Shown piece by piece: positions 26,969 to 36,194 of a stretch of DNA of 64,000 nucleotides (its first letter is position 1; each line of letters opens with the position of its first letter). Below the pieces are notes generated by a model. That model saw only the letters and a list, made by a program, of their open reading frames with translations, did no database searches and was not told the origin of the DNA. The position numbers and the translations under genes are program-made. Origin of the DNA: Amycolatopsis sp. WQ 127309 (GTDB lineage Bacteria > Actinomycetota > Actinomycetes > Mycobacteriales > Pseudonocardiaceae); assembly GCF_023023025.1 (NCBI RefSeq), contig NZ_CP095481.1, positions 2,046,001 to 2,110,000 of the forward strand, in the 5' to 3' direction.

Positions 26969-28147
26969 GTGTCCCGCCCGTTGAGCGAATTCGCGCGTTA
27001 CCTGCGCACCGAGACCACCGGCGGGATGATCCTGCTCGGCGCGACGGCGCTCGCCCTGGTCTGGGCCAACTCCCCGCTGCGCGACAGCTACCACGCGCTG
27101 CGCGAGTTCCGGCTCGGCCCGGAGCTGCTCCACCTGAACCTCACCATCGGCGACTGGGCGAAGGACGGCCTGCTCGCGATCTTCTTCTTCGTCGCCGGGC
27201 TGGAGCTCAAGCGCGAGCTCGTCATCGGCGAGCTGTCGCGGTTCAAGCAGGCCGTGCTGCCGATCGTCGCCGCGATCGGCGGGATGATCGTGCCCGCGCT
27301 GGTCGCGCTGAGCGTCGGCTGGGGGACGCCGGGGATCGACCGGGCGTGGGCGATCCCGGTCGCGACGGACATCGCGTTCGCGCTCGGCGTCCTCGCGCTG
27401 ACGGCGTCGAACCTGCCCTCGAGCGCGCGGGTGTTCCTGCTGTCGCTGGCCGTGGTGGACGACCTCGGCGCGATCATCGTCATCGCCGTGCTCTTCACGA
27501 CCGGCTTCGACCTGGTCGCGGTGGCCGTCGCCGTCGTGGCCCTGGCGCTCTACGCCTTCCTGCAGCACAAGCGCGTCCGGACGGCGTGGATCTACGTCCC
27601 GCTCGCGCTCGTCACCTGGGTCGCGGTGCACTCGGCGGGTATCCACGCGACGATCGCCGGCGTCGCGTTGGGCCTGCTCACCCGCGTCCGGGCCGACGAC
27701 GGTGAGGCCGAGGCGCCGGCGTTGCGGCTGGAGCACCGGCTGCAGCCGTGGTCGGCGGCCGTCGCCGTGCCGCTCTTCGCGCTGTTCGCGGCCGGGATCT
27801 CGGTCAGCGGCGACTCGCTCGGCAAGGTGTTCACGACGGCGTTGCCGCTCGCGGTGCTCGCCGGGCTGCTCGGCGGCAAGGTCGTCGGGATCTTCGGCGC
27901 GAGCTTCCTGGCGGTGAAGCTGAAGCTCGCCGAGAAGCCGCGCGGCATGGGCTGGCGTGACATCGGCGCGTTGTCGCTGCTCGGCGGCGTGGGCTTCACG
28001 GTCAGCCTGCTGATCGCCGACCTCGCGCTGCCCGCGGAGGCGAGCGAACTGGCCAAGGCGGCGGTGCTGATCGCGTCCGGGATCGCGTCCCTGCTGGCCG
28101 CGGTGATGCTCCTGCGGCGGAGCAAGGTCCACGCAGAAGCGGATTGA
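26969..28147 (+). CDS. nhaA: Na+/H+ antiporter NhaA
   Basis: A 392-residue antiporter with about 12 helices. The cation site is the Asp pair in SLAVVDDLGAIIVIA; other family phrases are TETTGGMILLGATALALVWANSP, split here as GGMILLGATALALVWANSP, FFFVAGLELKREL and PVATDIAFALGVLA. It exports Na+ (or Li+) in exchange for protons. GTG 26969 has AGGAG about eight bases before. TAAAAT at 26901-26906 is a possible -10 for this gene or, on the other strand, its divergent neighbour. Confidence 0.94.
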   Translation: MSRPLSEFARYLRTETTGGMILLGATALALVWANSPLRDSYHALREFRLGPELLHLNLTIGDWAKDGLLAIFFFVAGLELKRELVIGELSRFKQAVLPIVAAIGGMIVPALVALSVGWGTPGIDRAWAIPVATDIAFALGVLALTASNLPSSARVFLLSLAVVDDLGAIIVIAVLFTTGFDLVAVAVAVVALALYAFLQHKRVRTAWIYVPLALVTWVAVHSAGIHATIAGVALGLLTRVRADDGEAEAPALRLEHRLQPWSAAVAVPLFALFAAGISVSGDSLGKVFTTALPLAVLAGLLGGKVVGIFGASFLAVKLKLAEKPRGMGWRDIGALSLLGGVGFTVSLLIADLALPAEASELAKAAVLIASGIASLLAAVMLLRRSKVHAEAD

Positions 28148-28206
28148 TCGCCGACACTCACCCGGTCCGCCGCGCCCGCGCAGGAGCGTCATGGCACGAT
28201 GACCCG

Positions 28207-28701
28207 GTGAGCAGCCCCAAACACGAACGCACCGGCCCCGACGGCGTGGGGGCCGTGCCTTACCTCCCGCTGTCCTCCGACACCGACGTCCCCGGCGACC
28301 AGTCCCTCGGCCGCCTGGTCGGCGACGCGACCCAGCACATCTCCACCCTGGTCAGGGCCGAGATGGAGCTGGCGAAGTCCGAGCTGGTCGGCGAGGTGAA
28401 GAAGGGCCTCAAGGGCGCCATCTACTTCTTGATCGCGCTGACGGTCTTCCTGTACAGCACGTTCTTCCTGTTCTTCTTCGCGGCCGAAGGCCTGGCGGAG
28501 TGGGTGCGCTACCGCTGGATCGCGTTCGGCATCGTGTTCTTCCTGATGCTGCTGGTCGCGGGTGTGGCCGGGTTCCTCGGCTACCGCAAGGTGAAGAAGT
28601 TCAAGGCACCGGAGCGGACCATCGCCAGCGTCAAGGAGACCGCCGCCGCGCTCAAGCCGCAGAAGGCGCCCGAAGCCGACTTGACCACCACGCGCGACTG
28701 A
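28207..28701 (+). CDS. Phage holin superfamily membrane protein (Rv3669-like)
   Basis: A 164-residue protein of the actinobacterial phage_holin_3_6-like family. A flexible N terminus is followed by LGRLVGDATQHISTLVRAEM and ELAKSELVGEVKKGLKG, an amphipathic region, then two membrane helices (about 75-98 and 105-130) and a basic cytosolic tail. GTG 28207 follows CACGAT by six bases, suggesting a leaderless message. Such proteins are cell-envelope factors of unknown role; the name does not imply a phage origin. It is five bases upstream of the hydrolase gene, as in mycobacteria. Confidence 0.8.
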   Translation: MSSPKHERTGPDGVGAVPYLPLSSDTDVPGDQSLGRLVGDATQHISTLVRAEMELAKSELVGEVKKGLKGAIYFLIALTVFLYSTFFLFFFAAEGLAEWVRYRWIAFGIVFFLMLLVAGVAGFLGYRKVKKFKAPERTIASVKETAAALKPQKAPEADLTTTRD

Positions 28702-28706
28702 GTTCG

Positions 28707-29636
28707 TTGCACCCGTCCCCCGATCCGTCGATCGTCCGCATCGACGGATCGTGGGCGCACCGCGACGTCTCCGCCAACGGCATCCGGCTGCACATCGCCG
28801 AGCTCGGCGAGGGTCCCGTCGTGGTGCTGCTGCACGGGTTCGCCGAGTTCTGGTGGACCTGGCACCACCAGCTGCAGGCGCTCGCCGACGCCGGGTACCG
28901 CGCGGTCGCCGTCGACCTGCGCGGCTACGGCGACTCGGACAAGCCGCCGCGTGGCTACGACGCGTGGACGCTCGCCGGGGACATCGGCGGGCTGGTCAAG
29001 TCGCTCGGCGCCCGGCGCGCGCACCTCGTCGGACACGCGTGGGGCGGCATGCTCGCCTGGACGGTCGCCGCGCTGCACCCCCGGCTCGTGTCGTCGGTGA
29101 CGGCCATCGGCGGCGCCCACCCGCTCGCGCTGCGGTCGTCGATCGCCCGCACGCTCTGGCGTGGCCAGGGCCGCGCGGCCGGGCACCTGTTCCGCTTCCA
29201 GATGCCGATGGCGCCCGAGAAGTGGCTGACCCGCGAAGACGCCCAAGCCGTCGAGGACCTCTTCGACGCGTGGGCCGGCGACTCCTGGCGGTCCACTTCG
29301 GACTTCACCGAGAGCACGGCGGCGTTCCGGCAGGCGATGCTCGTGCCGGGCGTCGCGCACAGCGCGCTGGAGTACTACCGCTGGGCGTTCCGCGCGCAGT
29401 TCCGCGGTGAGGGCCGCCGGTTCACCGACGCCGTCGGCCGTCGGATCGCCGCCCCGACGTTGCAGCTGCACGGCGCCGACGACACCTGCATCCTCCCCGA
29501 GACGGCGAGGTCGTCCGCGCGTTGGGCGGGCCCGCACGCCGAGCCGGAGTTCTGGCCGGGCGTCGGGCACTTCCCCCACCTCGAGGTGCCGGACCGCACG
29601 TCGGCGGCCCTGGTGGACTTCCTCAGCCGAGCGTGA
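28707..29636 (+). CDS. EphE-like alpha/beta hydrolase lacking the usual nucleophile
   Basis: A 309-residue protein of the epoxide hydrolase group (Rv3670 position). It has the oxyanion motif LLHGFAEFWW (41-50), DLRGYGDSDKP, the acid in LHGADDTCILPE and the His in GVGHFPHLE, and EYYRWAFRAQF in the cap domain. But the nucleophile elbow reads GHAWGG (109-114) with Ala111 where Asp or Ser is required, so normal catalysis should be impossible. TTG 28707 is taken as start because HPSPDPSIVRIDG resembles the start of mycobacterial EphE and no other start fits. Its last 14 bases overlap the convergent monooxygenase gene. Confidence 0.75.
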   Translation: MHPSPDPSIVRIDGSWAHRDVSANGIRLHIAELGEGPVVVLLHGFAEFWWTWHHQLQALADAGYRAVAVDLRGYGDSDKPPRGYDAWTLAGDIGGLVKSLGARRAHLVGHAWGGMLAWTVAALHPRLVSSVTAIGGAHPLALRSSIARTLWRGQGRAAGHLFRFQMPMAPEKWLTREDAQAVEDLFDAWAGDSWRSTSDFTESTAAFRQAMLVPGVAHSALEYYRWAFRAQFRGEGRRFTDAVGRRIAAPTLQLHGADDTCILPETARSSARWAGPHAEPEFWPGVGHFPHLEVPDRTSAALVDFLSRA

Positions 29637-30717
29637 GCGCGTTCTTGGCCCGCGCCAGCGACTCCTCCGAAGGTCCGCCGGTCGGGTTCTCCGTGGCCAG
29701 CGCCTGGTTGAGCGCGACGAACGGCCGCATCCGACGTTCGTAGGCCGCGAACGCCTCCTCGTGCCCGGCGCGGCCCAGCTCCTGCGCCAGGACGTACGCG
29801 CCGGCGAGCGCGAGACTCGTGCCCTGGCCGGACAGCGCCGACGCGCAGTACCCGGCGTCGCCGACCAGCACGACCCGGCCCGCCGACCAGCGGTCCAGGT
29901 GGATCTGCGCCATCGCGTCGAAGTAGAACACCTCGGCTTCGGCCATCGCGGCCAGCAGCTTCGGCATCTCCCAGCCGACGCCCGCCAGCTGCTCGGCGAC
30001 CAGCCGCTTCTGCTCCGGGACGCTCATCGGGGGCAGCGGCGCCGAGCCGAACCCGAGCGTCACGCGCAGCTCGGTGTTGTCCCGCACCGGGTAGACCGCG
30101 CCGCCGGTCTCCTCGTGCCGGACCCACAGCTGCCAGTCCTCGAGGCCCAGGAAGTTCGGCGCCGGGAAGATCGCCAGGTACTGGCCGAGGTGCGTGCTGA
30201 AGCGCTCCTCCGGGCCGAAGGCCAGCCGCCGGACCGCCGAGTGCGGGCCGTCGGCGCCGACGACGAGGTCGAACGTCCGGAAGCCGCCGTGCTCGAACTT
30301 CACGCGCACGCCGTGCGCGTCCTCGGTCAACGCCGTGATCGAGTCGCCGAAGACGTATTCGACGCGGTCCGCGGTCGCCTCGTGCAGGATCGCGACGGCG
30401 TCGTCGCGCAGCAGCTCGAAGTCGGCGCTGTCGAGCCGGCCGCTGCTGTGGGTGAACTCCTCGGACCGGTACAGCTCCTGCCCGGCCCCGTCCACCACGG
30501 ACATCCCGCGCATCCGCGTCCGCTTCGCCCGCAGCCGCTCGCCCAGGCCCATCCGGTCGACCACGTCGAGCGCGACCCCGCGCACGTCGACCGCCTGGCC
30601 GCCGGTGCGCGGGCCGGCCGCGCGTTCCACGACGGTCACCGTCCAGCCGTCGCGGGCCAGGAACCAGGCCAGGGTGCCGCCGGCGACGCCTGCTCCCGAG
30701 ATCAGTACGTTCCGCAT
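29623..30717 (-). CDS. FAD-dependent monooxygenase (aromatic hydroxylase/TetX-like)
   Basis: A 364-residue class A flavin monooxygenase. It has the dinucleotide fold VLISGAGVAGGTLAWFLARDG at the N terminus (shown in part: GAGVAGGTLAWFLARDG), the DG motif DLVVGADGPHSAVRRLAF and the second FAD motif GRVVLVGDAGYCASALSGQG. Substrates are usually aromatic compounds or drugs. ATG 30717 has GGAGGAAGC upstream. It is divergent from a hybrid GntR-TetR regulator with a large palindrome in between, so it is probably induced by its substrate. Confidence 0.88.
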   Translation of the reverse strand: MRNVLISGAGVAGGTLAWFLARDGWTVTVVERAAGPRTGGQAVDVRGVALDVVDRMGLGERLRAKRTRMRGMSVVDGAGQELYRSEEFTHSSGRLDSADFELLRDDAVAILHEATADRVEYVFGDSITALTEDAHGVRVKFEHGGFRTFDLVVGADGPHSAVRRLAFGPEERFSTHLGQYLAIFPAPNFLGLEDWQLWVRHEETGGAVYPVRDNTELRVTLGFGSAPLPPMSVPEQKRLVAEQLAGVGWEMPKLLAAMAEAEVFYFDAMAQIHLDRWSAGRVVLVGDAGYCASALSGQGTSLALAGAYVLAQELGRAGHEEAFAAYERRMRPFVALNQALATENPTGGPSEESLARAKNALTLG

Positions 30718-30786
30718 GCTTCCTCCAGAGTTGTACGCTTGCCCGCACCACACTGGAGTAATCGCAGTTCAGAGGCCAATTCTGTG

Positions 30787-30812
30787 CTAGTACAGATGGC
30801 CGTCTGTACTAG
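30787..30812. promoter_or_regulatory. 26-base operator between monooxygenase and regulator
   Basis: CTAGTACAGA (30787-30796) and TCTGTACTAG (30803-30812) are perfect 10-bp arms around TGGCCG. It lies 15 bases before the regulator start. The length and symmetry fit a dimeric TetR- or GntR-type repressor. Confidence 0.75.
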
Positions 30813-30826
30813 GTCAGGGAGCAGCC

Positions 30827-31708
30827 GTGAAGTACGTGGTCATCGCCGAGGAGCTGCGCGGCCGGATCGCGCGCGGCGACCTCCCGCCGGGCGCGCGGGT
30901 GCCCTCGACCCGGCGGCTCGCGGCCGAGCACGGCGTCGCGATGGCGACCGCGGCCAAGGCGCTCGCCCTGCTGAACCAGGAGGGGCTGGTGCGCGCGGAG
31001 CCGCGGTCCGGCACGGTCGTCGCCGGACGTGAGCACCGCGGCGGGCACCAGGGCCTGACGCGCGACCGGATCGTGCGCACGGCGATCGACATCGCCGACG
31101 CCGAAGGGCTCGGCGCGCTGTCCATGCGCGGGGTGGCGGCCCGGCTCGGCGTCGCGGCCATGGCGCCCTACCGGTACGTGCGCGGCAAGGACGAGCTGGT
31201 GCTGCTGATGGCCGACTCCGCGTACGGCGAGCGCGGCTACCCGGAAGTCCCGCCGCCGGGCTGGCGCGAGCGGCTGACGCTGGCCGGCCGGACGCTCTGG
31301 TCGCTCCACCGGCGGCACCCGTGGCTGGCCCAGCTCACGCCGATCACCCGCCCGCTGCCGCTGCGCAACCTCGCGACGCACGCGGAGTGGGCACTCTCGG
31401 CACTGGCCGAGCTGGACGACGACGCGGCCGCCCTGTGCGACCTGCACGTGCTGTTCTTCAGCTACGTCCAGGGCATCGCGATCCACCTCGAACGCGAGCA
31501 GCACGCGCTCGCCGCGTCCGGGCTGTCCGAAGAGCAGTGGATCGACCACCAGGCGCCCGCGATGGCGGCGATGGTCAGCGGCCACCCGATCTTCGCCCGG
31601 ATGATGACCGAGCTGAGCACGAACGGCTACGACCTCGTCCTGGACGACCTCTTCGAGTCGGGCCTGCGCGCCCTGCTCGACGGCCTCGCGCTGCGCTACG
31701 GCCGTTAA
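30827..31708 (+). CDS. GntR-TetR hybrid transcriptional regulator
   Basis: A 293-residue protein with two DNA-binding domains. Residues 1-68 are a GntR winged helix (IAEELRGRIARGDLPPGARV; TRRLAAEHGVAMATAAKALALL), residues 75-125 a TetR helix-turn-helix (RDRIVRTAIDIADAEGLGAL; SMRGVAARLGVAAMAPYRYV), and the rest a TetR ligand domain of the tetracyclin-repressor C-terminal type. Such hybrids exist in actinobacteria. GTG start. It probably represses itself and the divergent monooxygenase through the palindrome between them. Confidence 0.88.
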   Translation: MKYVVIAEELRGRIARGDLPPGARVPSTRRLAAEHGVAMATAAKALALLNQEGLVRAEPRSGTVVAGREHRGGHQGLTRDRIVRTAIDIADAEGLGALSMRGVAARLGVAAMAPYRYVRGKDELVLLMADSAYGERGYPEVPPPGWRERLTLAGRTLWSLHRRHPWLAQLTPITRPLPLRNLATHAEWALSALAELDDDAAALCDLHVLFFSYVQGIAIHLEREQHALAASGLSEEQWIDHQAPAMAAMVSGHPIFARMMTELSTNGYDLVLDDLFESGLRALLDGLALRYGR

Positions 31709-32889
31709 GCGGCGCAGGAGCCGGTCGAGACTTCCGTCGTCTGCGTCGACGCCGCGTCGACCTCGCCGCGGACCTGCTCGGCCGTCAGCGTGAAGCCGGT
31801 TTCCGGGTCCTCCACCGCCGCGCCGAACACGACGCCGATGACCCGGCCGTCCGGCGTCACCATCGGGCCGCCGGAGTTGCCGCTGCGGATCTCCGCGCGG
31901 ACCGTGAAGACGTCGCGCTGCACGGTGTTGGCCTCGTAGATGTCCGGGCCACGCAGGTTGATCCGGCCGCGCACGCGGGCCGGCGTCGCGCGGTACGGGC
32001 CGTCGAGCGGGTAGCCGAGCACGATCGCGCTGTCACTCGCGCGAGCCGTCTCCGGCGCGAACTGCAGCGGCGGGGCGCTCAGCCGGGGCACGGCGAGCAC
32101 GGCGATGTCGACCTCGGGGTCGAAGTAGACGACCCGCGCCGGGTAGTCACCCTGCGTCGTCTCGATGCCGACGGTGTCGGTGCCGGCCACGACGTGCGCG
32201 TTGGTCATCACCCGCTGCGGCGAGATCACGAACCCGCTGCCTTCGAGGGACCGCGAGCAGGAGCTGGCCGTGCCGCGGATCTTGACGACGCTGCCGTGCA
32301 GCTGCTGGACGATCCCGCTGCTCTGCAGGGCCGGGTCCGGCGGGGACGTGTCCGCCGTCGGGGCCTTCTCGAACGGGTCCACTATGGACGGGAAGCCGGA
32401 CGCGTCGAGCAGCTTCCGCAGCTGGCTCGGGAAGCCCTGGGCGGCCGCCGGCATGGTGTCGTTGACCTTGCCGAGCACGACCGAGTTGTTGATCGCCTTG
32501 GCGAGGCCGGGCAGGCCGGACACGGTCGTCAGCGGCGTCGCGATCAGCCACGCGACCACGAACACGACCGCGGCCTGCACGACCGCGCCGAGCGTCTTGT
32601 CGATGCCGGAGAGCTTGTCCGGGTTGATCTTCTGCCGCAGCCGGCGGCCGACGTACACGCCGAGCGCCTCGCCGAAGGCGACCAGGAACACCACGGTCGC
32701 CACCGCGAACGCGACCTTCCACACCGGGTCGTCGAAGAACGCGACGACCACCGGCGCCAGCTTGATGCCGGTGATCGCGCCGAGCACGACCCCGACCAGG
32801 GACGGCAGCGCGATGATCACGCCCTGGTATGCACCGGACACCGCCGCCAGCACGGCGAGCAGGAGGACCAGCACATCGACCCAGTTCAC
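31705..32889 (-). CDS. marP: MarP-type membrane serine protease
   Basis: A 394-residue protein with four N-terminal membrane helices (about 1-125, CvpA-like) and a periplasmic chymotrypsin-type domain. The triad is His232 (TNAHVV), Asp261 (PEVDIAVL) and Ser339 (RSGNSGGP). Cys211 and Cys392 match the disulphide that controls M. tuberculosis MarP. MarP protects against acid and oxidative stress, in part by activating a wall hydrolase. GTG 32889 lies two bases after the Nudix stop and uses an AGGAG inside that gene. Last gene of the nth-thioredoxin-Nudix-marP operon. Confidence 0.93.
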   Translation of the reverse strand: MNWVDVLVLLLAVLAAVSGAYQGVIIALPSLVGVVLGAITGIKLAPVVVAFFDDPVWKVAFAVATVVFLVAFGEALGVYVGRRLRQKINPDKLSGIDKTLGAVVQAAVVFVVAWLIATPLTTVSGLPGLAKAINNSVVLGKVNDTMPAAAQGFPSQLRKLLDASGFPSIVDPFEKAPTADTSPPDPALQSSGIVQQLHGSVVKIRGTASSCSRSLEGSGFVISPQRVMTNAHVVAGTDTVGIETTQGDYPARVVYFDPEVDIAVLAVPRLSAPPLQFAPETARASDSAIVLGYPLDGPYRATPARVRGRINLRGPDIYEANTVQRDVFTVRAEIRSGNSGGPMVTPDGRVIGVVFGAAVEDPETGFTLTAEQVRGEVDAASTQTTEVSTGSCAA

Positions 32890-32891
32890 GG

Positions 32892-33590
32892 TCACTCCTC
32901 CACTGCTACGCGCGCTTGGTACGCGGCCAGCGCCTCGTCGAGGTCCCGGACGTCGCCCGGGTCCCATTCGCGCTCCCAGCCTCCCAGGCCGAGCAACACG
33001 GACAGCAACCCGGCGGTGAACCCCCACACGAACAGGCCCGAGACCTCGAAGGCCGGGCCCTTCCACGGCGCGCCGGCCTTCTTGACCGTGAACCGGTTGG
33101 CCGGGTCGACGAGCTCGGCCACCGGGACGCGGGCCACCGACGCCGTCTCGCCCGGGTCGACGGCGTGCACCGGCGACGGCTCGGCCCAGTACGCCAGCAC
33201 CGGCGTCACGGCGAACGCCGACACCGGGACGAACAGCTCCGGCAGGATCGCGACAGGCTGGATGCCCGCCGGAACGACCCCGGTCTCCTCCTCGGCCTCG
33301 CGCAGCGCCGTGCCGACCGGGCCGCCGTCGCCGTCCTCGGCGCCGCCGCCCGGGAAGGCGACCTGGCCGGCGTGCGAGCCGAGCGTGTCGGCGCGCCGCT
33401 GCAGCAGGACGTCCGGCTCGCCGTCGACGTCGCTCTCCCCGAAGAGGATCAGCACCGCGGCGGACCGGGTGTAGGCGCCGTCGGGCGGGCTGAACCGGGT
33501 GAACGTCTTCGAGTCGACCTCACCGCTGACCTTGACCAGCGGCCGGAGCCACTCCGGAACCGACTCCGGCTCGACCAGCGGTCCGATCAC
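32892..33590 (-). CDS. Nudix hydrolase, CoA pyrophosphatase type (Rv3672c-like)
   Basis: A 232-residue Nudix protein. The CoA-diphosphatase extension is LQRRADTLGSHAGQVAFPGG, directly followed by a Nudix box ending ALREAEEETGV. It probably hydrolyses CoA or oxidised CoA derivatives to phosphopantetheine and 3',5'-ADP. The ATG overlaps the stop of the thioredoxin-like gene upstream. A membrane-like C-terminal segment (VWGFTAGLLSVLLGLGG) is part of the family fold. Confidence 0.9.
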   Translation of the reverse strand: MIGPLVEPESVPEWLRPLVKVSGEVDSKTFTRFSPPDGAYTRSAAVLILFGESDVDGEPDVLLQRRADTLGSHAGQVAFPGGGAEDGDGGPVGTALREAEEETGVVPAGIQPVAILPELFVPVSAFAVTPVLAYWAEPSPVHAVDPGETASVARVPVAELVDPANRFTVKKAGAPWKGPAFEVSGLFVWGFTAGLLSVLLGLGGWEREWDPGDVRDLDEALAAYQARVAVEE

Positions 33591-34183
33591 GATGCCCCCT
33601 CGACAGCCACACGCACCTCGTCAGTGTTCCCGAAGGTCCGGGGATTCGCGATGAACCGCACCGTGCCCGCCGCGGTGACCAGGTACGACGCCGGCAACGA
33701 CGCCGGCACCTTGAGCGCGGTCCGGACCGGCCCGCTCTGCCCGTCGCCGTCGAACACCGACGGTAGGTGCACGCCCAGCCGGGCCAGCAGGTTCAAGCCG
33801 TCCTCCGCCGGGCTCTGGACCTGGACGCCGAGGACGCGCACCGCGCCCGGCTGCTTCGCGTAGTCCTGGAGCACGGGCAGCTCCGTCTTGCACGGCTGGC
33901 ACCACGACGCCCACACGTTGACCAGCACCGGAGCGCCGGCCAGCGCGCGTCCGACGTCGACGCTCGCGCCGTCACCGAGGCAGTCCGCGCGGACGCCGTC
34001 GAGCTGCTTCACGGGCGCGGCCGGGCTCGCCGGCGGGCACGGCTGCAGCGCCGCCGCCGACCGCGCGGGTGCGAGGTCGGCGGACGGCGTCGCGGTGTCC
34101 GCGCCCCCGCGCGGCAGCAGCGCGACGATCAGCGCCACCACCAGCACGGCGACGGCCAGCGCCCATTTGGTGACGGTCGTCAC
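33587..34183 (-). CDS. Membrane-anchored thioredoxin-like protein, TlpA type (Rv3673c-like)
   Basis: A 198-residue exported protein with an N-terminal signal anchor ([19 protein letters not shown]) and an extracytoplasmic thioredoxin fold. The active site is [13 protein letters not shown] (CxxC as CQPC). A second Cys pair, in QPCPPASP and RADCLGD, precedes it and could form a structural disulphide. It may reduce or form disulphides in envelope proteins, including MarP encoded in the same operon. GTG start overlaps the nth stop (GTGA). Confidence 0.88.
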   Translation of the reverse strand: MTTVTKWALAVAVLVVALIVALLPRGGADTATPSADLAPARSAAALQPCPPASPAAPVKQLDGVRADCLGDGASVDVGRALAGAPVLVNVWASWCQPCKTELPVLQDYAKQPGAVRVLGVQVQSPAEDGLNLLARLGVHLPSVFDGDGQSGPVRTALKVPASLPASYLVTAAGTVRFIANPRTFGNTDEVRVAVEGAS

Positions 34184-34941
34184 CGGGGCGCCGCCAGGGC
34201 CAGGATGTGGTCCCGTTCGACGCCTTTGACCAGCTTCGCGGCTTCCTCGAACCCGGTCGGGCCGGTGCCGTAGGACGGACAGTCCCGGGCCAGCGGGCAG
34301 GCGCCGCAGGCCGGTTTCTTGGCGTGGCAGACGCGGCGGCCGTGGAAGATCACCCGGTGGGACAGCATCGTCCACTCCTTGCGGGGGATCAGCTCGCCGA
34401 CCACGTGCTCGACCTTGACCGGGTCCTCCTCCGCCGTCCAGCCCCAGCGCCGGACCAGCCGGCCGAAGTGGGTGTCGACGGTGATCCCCGGCACGTCGAA
34501 GGCGTTCCCGAGCACGACGTTGGCGGTCTTGCGGCCGACGCCGGGCAGGGTGACGAGGTCGGCGAGCTTGGCGGGCACCTCGCCGCCGAAGCGTTCGACC
34601 AGCGCCGCGCCGAGCCCCATCACGGAGTTCGCCTTGGCCCGGTAGAAGCCGGTCGAACGCAGGTATTCCTCCAGTTCAGGGCGGTCGGCGCCGGCGTAGT
34701 CGGCGGCGGTCCGGTAGCGCTTGAACAGCGCGGGCGTGACGAGGTTCACCCGAACGTCGGTGGTCTGGGCGGACAACACGACCGCGACCAGCAGTTCCAG
34801 TGGTGTGGTGAAGTCGAGCTCGCAGTGGGCGTCCGGATACACGTCGTCGAGGCAACGCTTCATCCGCCTGGCGCGTCTCACCAGAGCTAACCGGCTTTCA
34901 CCAGCGCCCTCACGGGGGGCGTTCGTGGTGGCAGGTGGCAC
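34180..34941 (-). CDS. nth: Endonuclease III
   Basis: A 253-residue base-excision repair enzyme that removes oxidised pyrimidines. The helix-hairpin-helix is [14 protein letters not shown] with the catalytic Lys, the catalytic Asp is in TVDTHFGRL, and the [4Fe-4S] cluster ligands are [17 protein letters not shown] (C-X6-C-X2-C-X5-C). First gene of the four-gene operon that ends in marP. The N terminus could start at any of several codons; the first 15 residues are unlike the family and may be untranslated. Confidence 0.95.
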   Translation of the reverse strand: MPPATTNAPREGAGESRLALVRRARRMKRCLDDVYPDAHCELDFTTPLELLVAVVLSAQTTDVRVNLVTPALFKRYRTAADYAGADRPELEEYLRSTGFYRAKANSVMGLGAALVERFGGEVPAKLADLVTLPGVGRKTANVVLGNAFDVPGITVDTHFGRLVRRWGWTAEEDPVKVEHVVGELIPRKEWTMLSHRVIFHGRRVCHAKKPACGACPLARDCPSYGTGPTGFEEAAKLVKGVERDHILALAAPR

Positions 34942-35101
34942 CCCGATAGCCTACGGGCGCCGTCGGACGGGCCGGGCACAGCACCGGTGGACGACCGACA
35001 CGCCAGAGCACCACCTCGGCGCAGTTTCCGGCCGCCATGAGCGAGGATCTGGAGTAGATGCTTTTCACTGAGTGTTTCCGGCTGTGTTCAGGAGTCCGGC
35101 C

Positions 35102-35353
35102 ATGACCGTCTGGTTCGTCATCCTGGTCCCCCTGGTGATCATGTTCTTCGCCCTGTTCATGGAGCGGGTGGAGAGCCGGTTGAAGCACGTCGCGGTGCAG
35201 GAGAACGAGGTCGAAGAGTTCCTCGAGCAGGCGCAGCCCAACGAGGTCCGGGCGCTCTACGGGCACGGCATCGGCCGCGCGCTGGAGCTGTTCCGGCTGC
35301 GTAGGCTGGGCGGACGGGCAGCCAGGCAACGCGCGCGTCGCGTGCGGAGTTAG
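35102..35353 (+). CDS. Small membrane protein (Rv3675-like)
   Basis: An 83-residue protein. One N-terminal membrane helix (TVWFVILVPLVIMFFALFM) is followed by an acidic amphipathic segment with VQENEVEEFLEQAQP and a very basic end (RRLGGRAARQRARRVRS). ATG 35102 has AGGAG about eight bases before. It is placed just ahead of crp, as in mycobacteria. Function unknown. Confidence 0.8.
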   Translation: MTVWFVILVPLVIMFFALFMERVESRLKHVAVQENEVEEFLEQAQPNEVRALYGHGIGRALELFRLRRLGGRAARQRARRVRS

Positions 35354-35419
35354 GCTCCACGTTCGGACGAGATCGTTTGCCGGGCCGCGCGCCCGGCGGG
35401 CGATCTCGGCTGTACGCCC

Positions 35420-35449
35420 TAGACTGACGCGCAAGTGACTGGCGTCACG
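35420..35449 (+). promoter_or_regulatory. crp promoter -10 with overlapping Crp site
   Basis: TAGACT (35420-35425) is a good -10. Directly downstream, AGTGACTGGCGTCACG (35434-35449) has GTGA-N6-TCAC, the Crp consensus core, placed over the likely first transcribed bases. This layout predicts negative autoregulation. Confidence 0.65.
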
Positions 35450-35500
35450 CTCTGCGACCGACGCCGAGCGTGATCGTTTCTCGACGAGGAGGCACCCGAG

Positions 35501-36175
35501 GTGGACGAAACCCTGGCCCGTGCGGGCATTTTCCAGGGTGTGGAGCCGGCAGCGGCGGAGGCGCTGGCCCAGACCTTGGAATCCGTGGAGTTCCCCCGCG
35601 GCCATGTCATCTTCAACGAGGGTGAACCCGGCGACAAGCTGTACATCATCCAGTCCGGCAAGGTGAAGATCGGCCGCAAGTCCCCGGACGGCCGCGAGAA
35701 CCTGCTGGGCATCTTCGGCCCGTCCGACATGTTCGGCGAGCTGTCGATCTTCGACCCCGGCCCCCGGACGTCGAGCGCGACCACGGTCACCGAGGTCCGC
35801 GCGGTCACGATGGACCGCCCGGCGCTGCGGCAGTGGATCTCGACCCGCCCGGAGATAGCGGAACAGCTGCTGCGCGTCGTCGCGCGCCGCCTGCGCCGGA
35901 CGAACAACATGGTCGCGGAACTGATCTTCACCGACGTCCCGGGCCGCGTGGCGCGCGCGCTGCTGCAGCTCGCGCAGCGGTTCGGCAGCCAGGAGGCGGG
36001 CCTGCTGCGGGTCACGCACGACCTGACTCAGGAAGAGATCGCCCAATACGTCGGCGCGTCCCGCGAGACCGTGAACAAGGCCCTGGCCGACTTCGCGCAC
36101 CGCGGCTGGCTGCGGCTGGAAGGCAAGAGCGTCCTGATCCTGGACCCGGAGCGCCTGGCCCGCCGCGCCCGTTGA
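35501..36175 (+). CDS. crp: Crp/Fnr family cAMP-responsive global regulator
   Basis: A 224-residue homologue of M. tuberculosis Crp (Rv3676). The cyclic-nucleotide domain (about 15-115) has [16 protein letters not shown], the cAMP phosphate-binding cassette, then the dimerisation helix, then the [23 protein letters not shown] (172-191). GTG start with GAGGAGG upstream. A Crp-like site overlaps its own promoter, and a near-perfect one precedes ponA2 in this window. Confidence 0.95.
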   Translation: MDETLARAGIFQGVEPAAAEALAQTLESVEFPRGHVIFNEGEPGDKLYIIQSGKVKIGRKSPDGRENLLGIFGPSDMFGELSIFDPGPRTSSATTVTEVRAVTMDRPALRQWISTRPEIAEQLLRVVARRLRRTNNMVAELIFTDVPGRVARALLQLAQRFGSQEAGLLRVTHDLTQEEIAQYVGASRETVNKALADFAHRGWLRLEGKSVLILDPERLARRAR

Positions 36176-36194
36176 TCCTGTTCCACGCACGAAG

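Noticed and set aside
28207..28701. Prophage remnant suggested by the holin-like protein
   Set aside because: The gene has the same neighbours as in mycobacteria and no phage genes are near; it is a chromosomal envelope protein.
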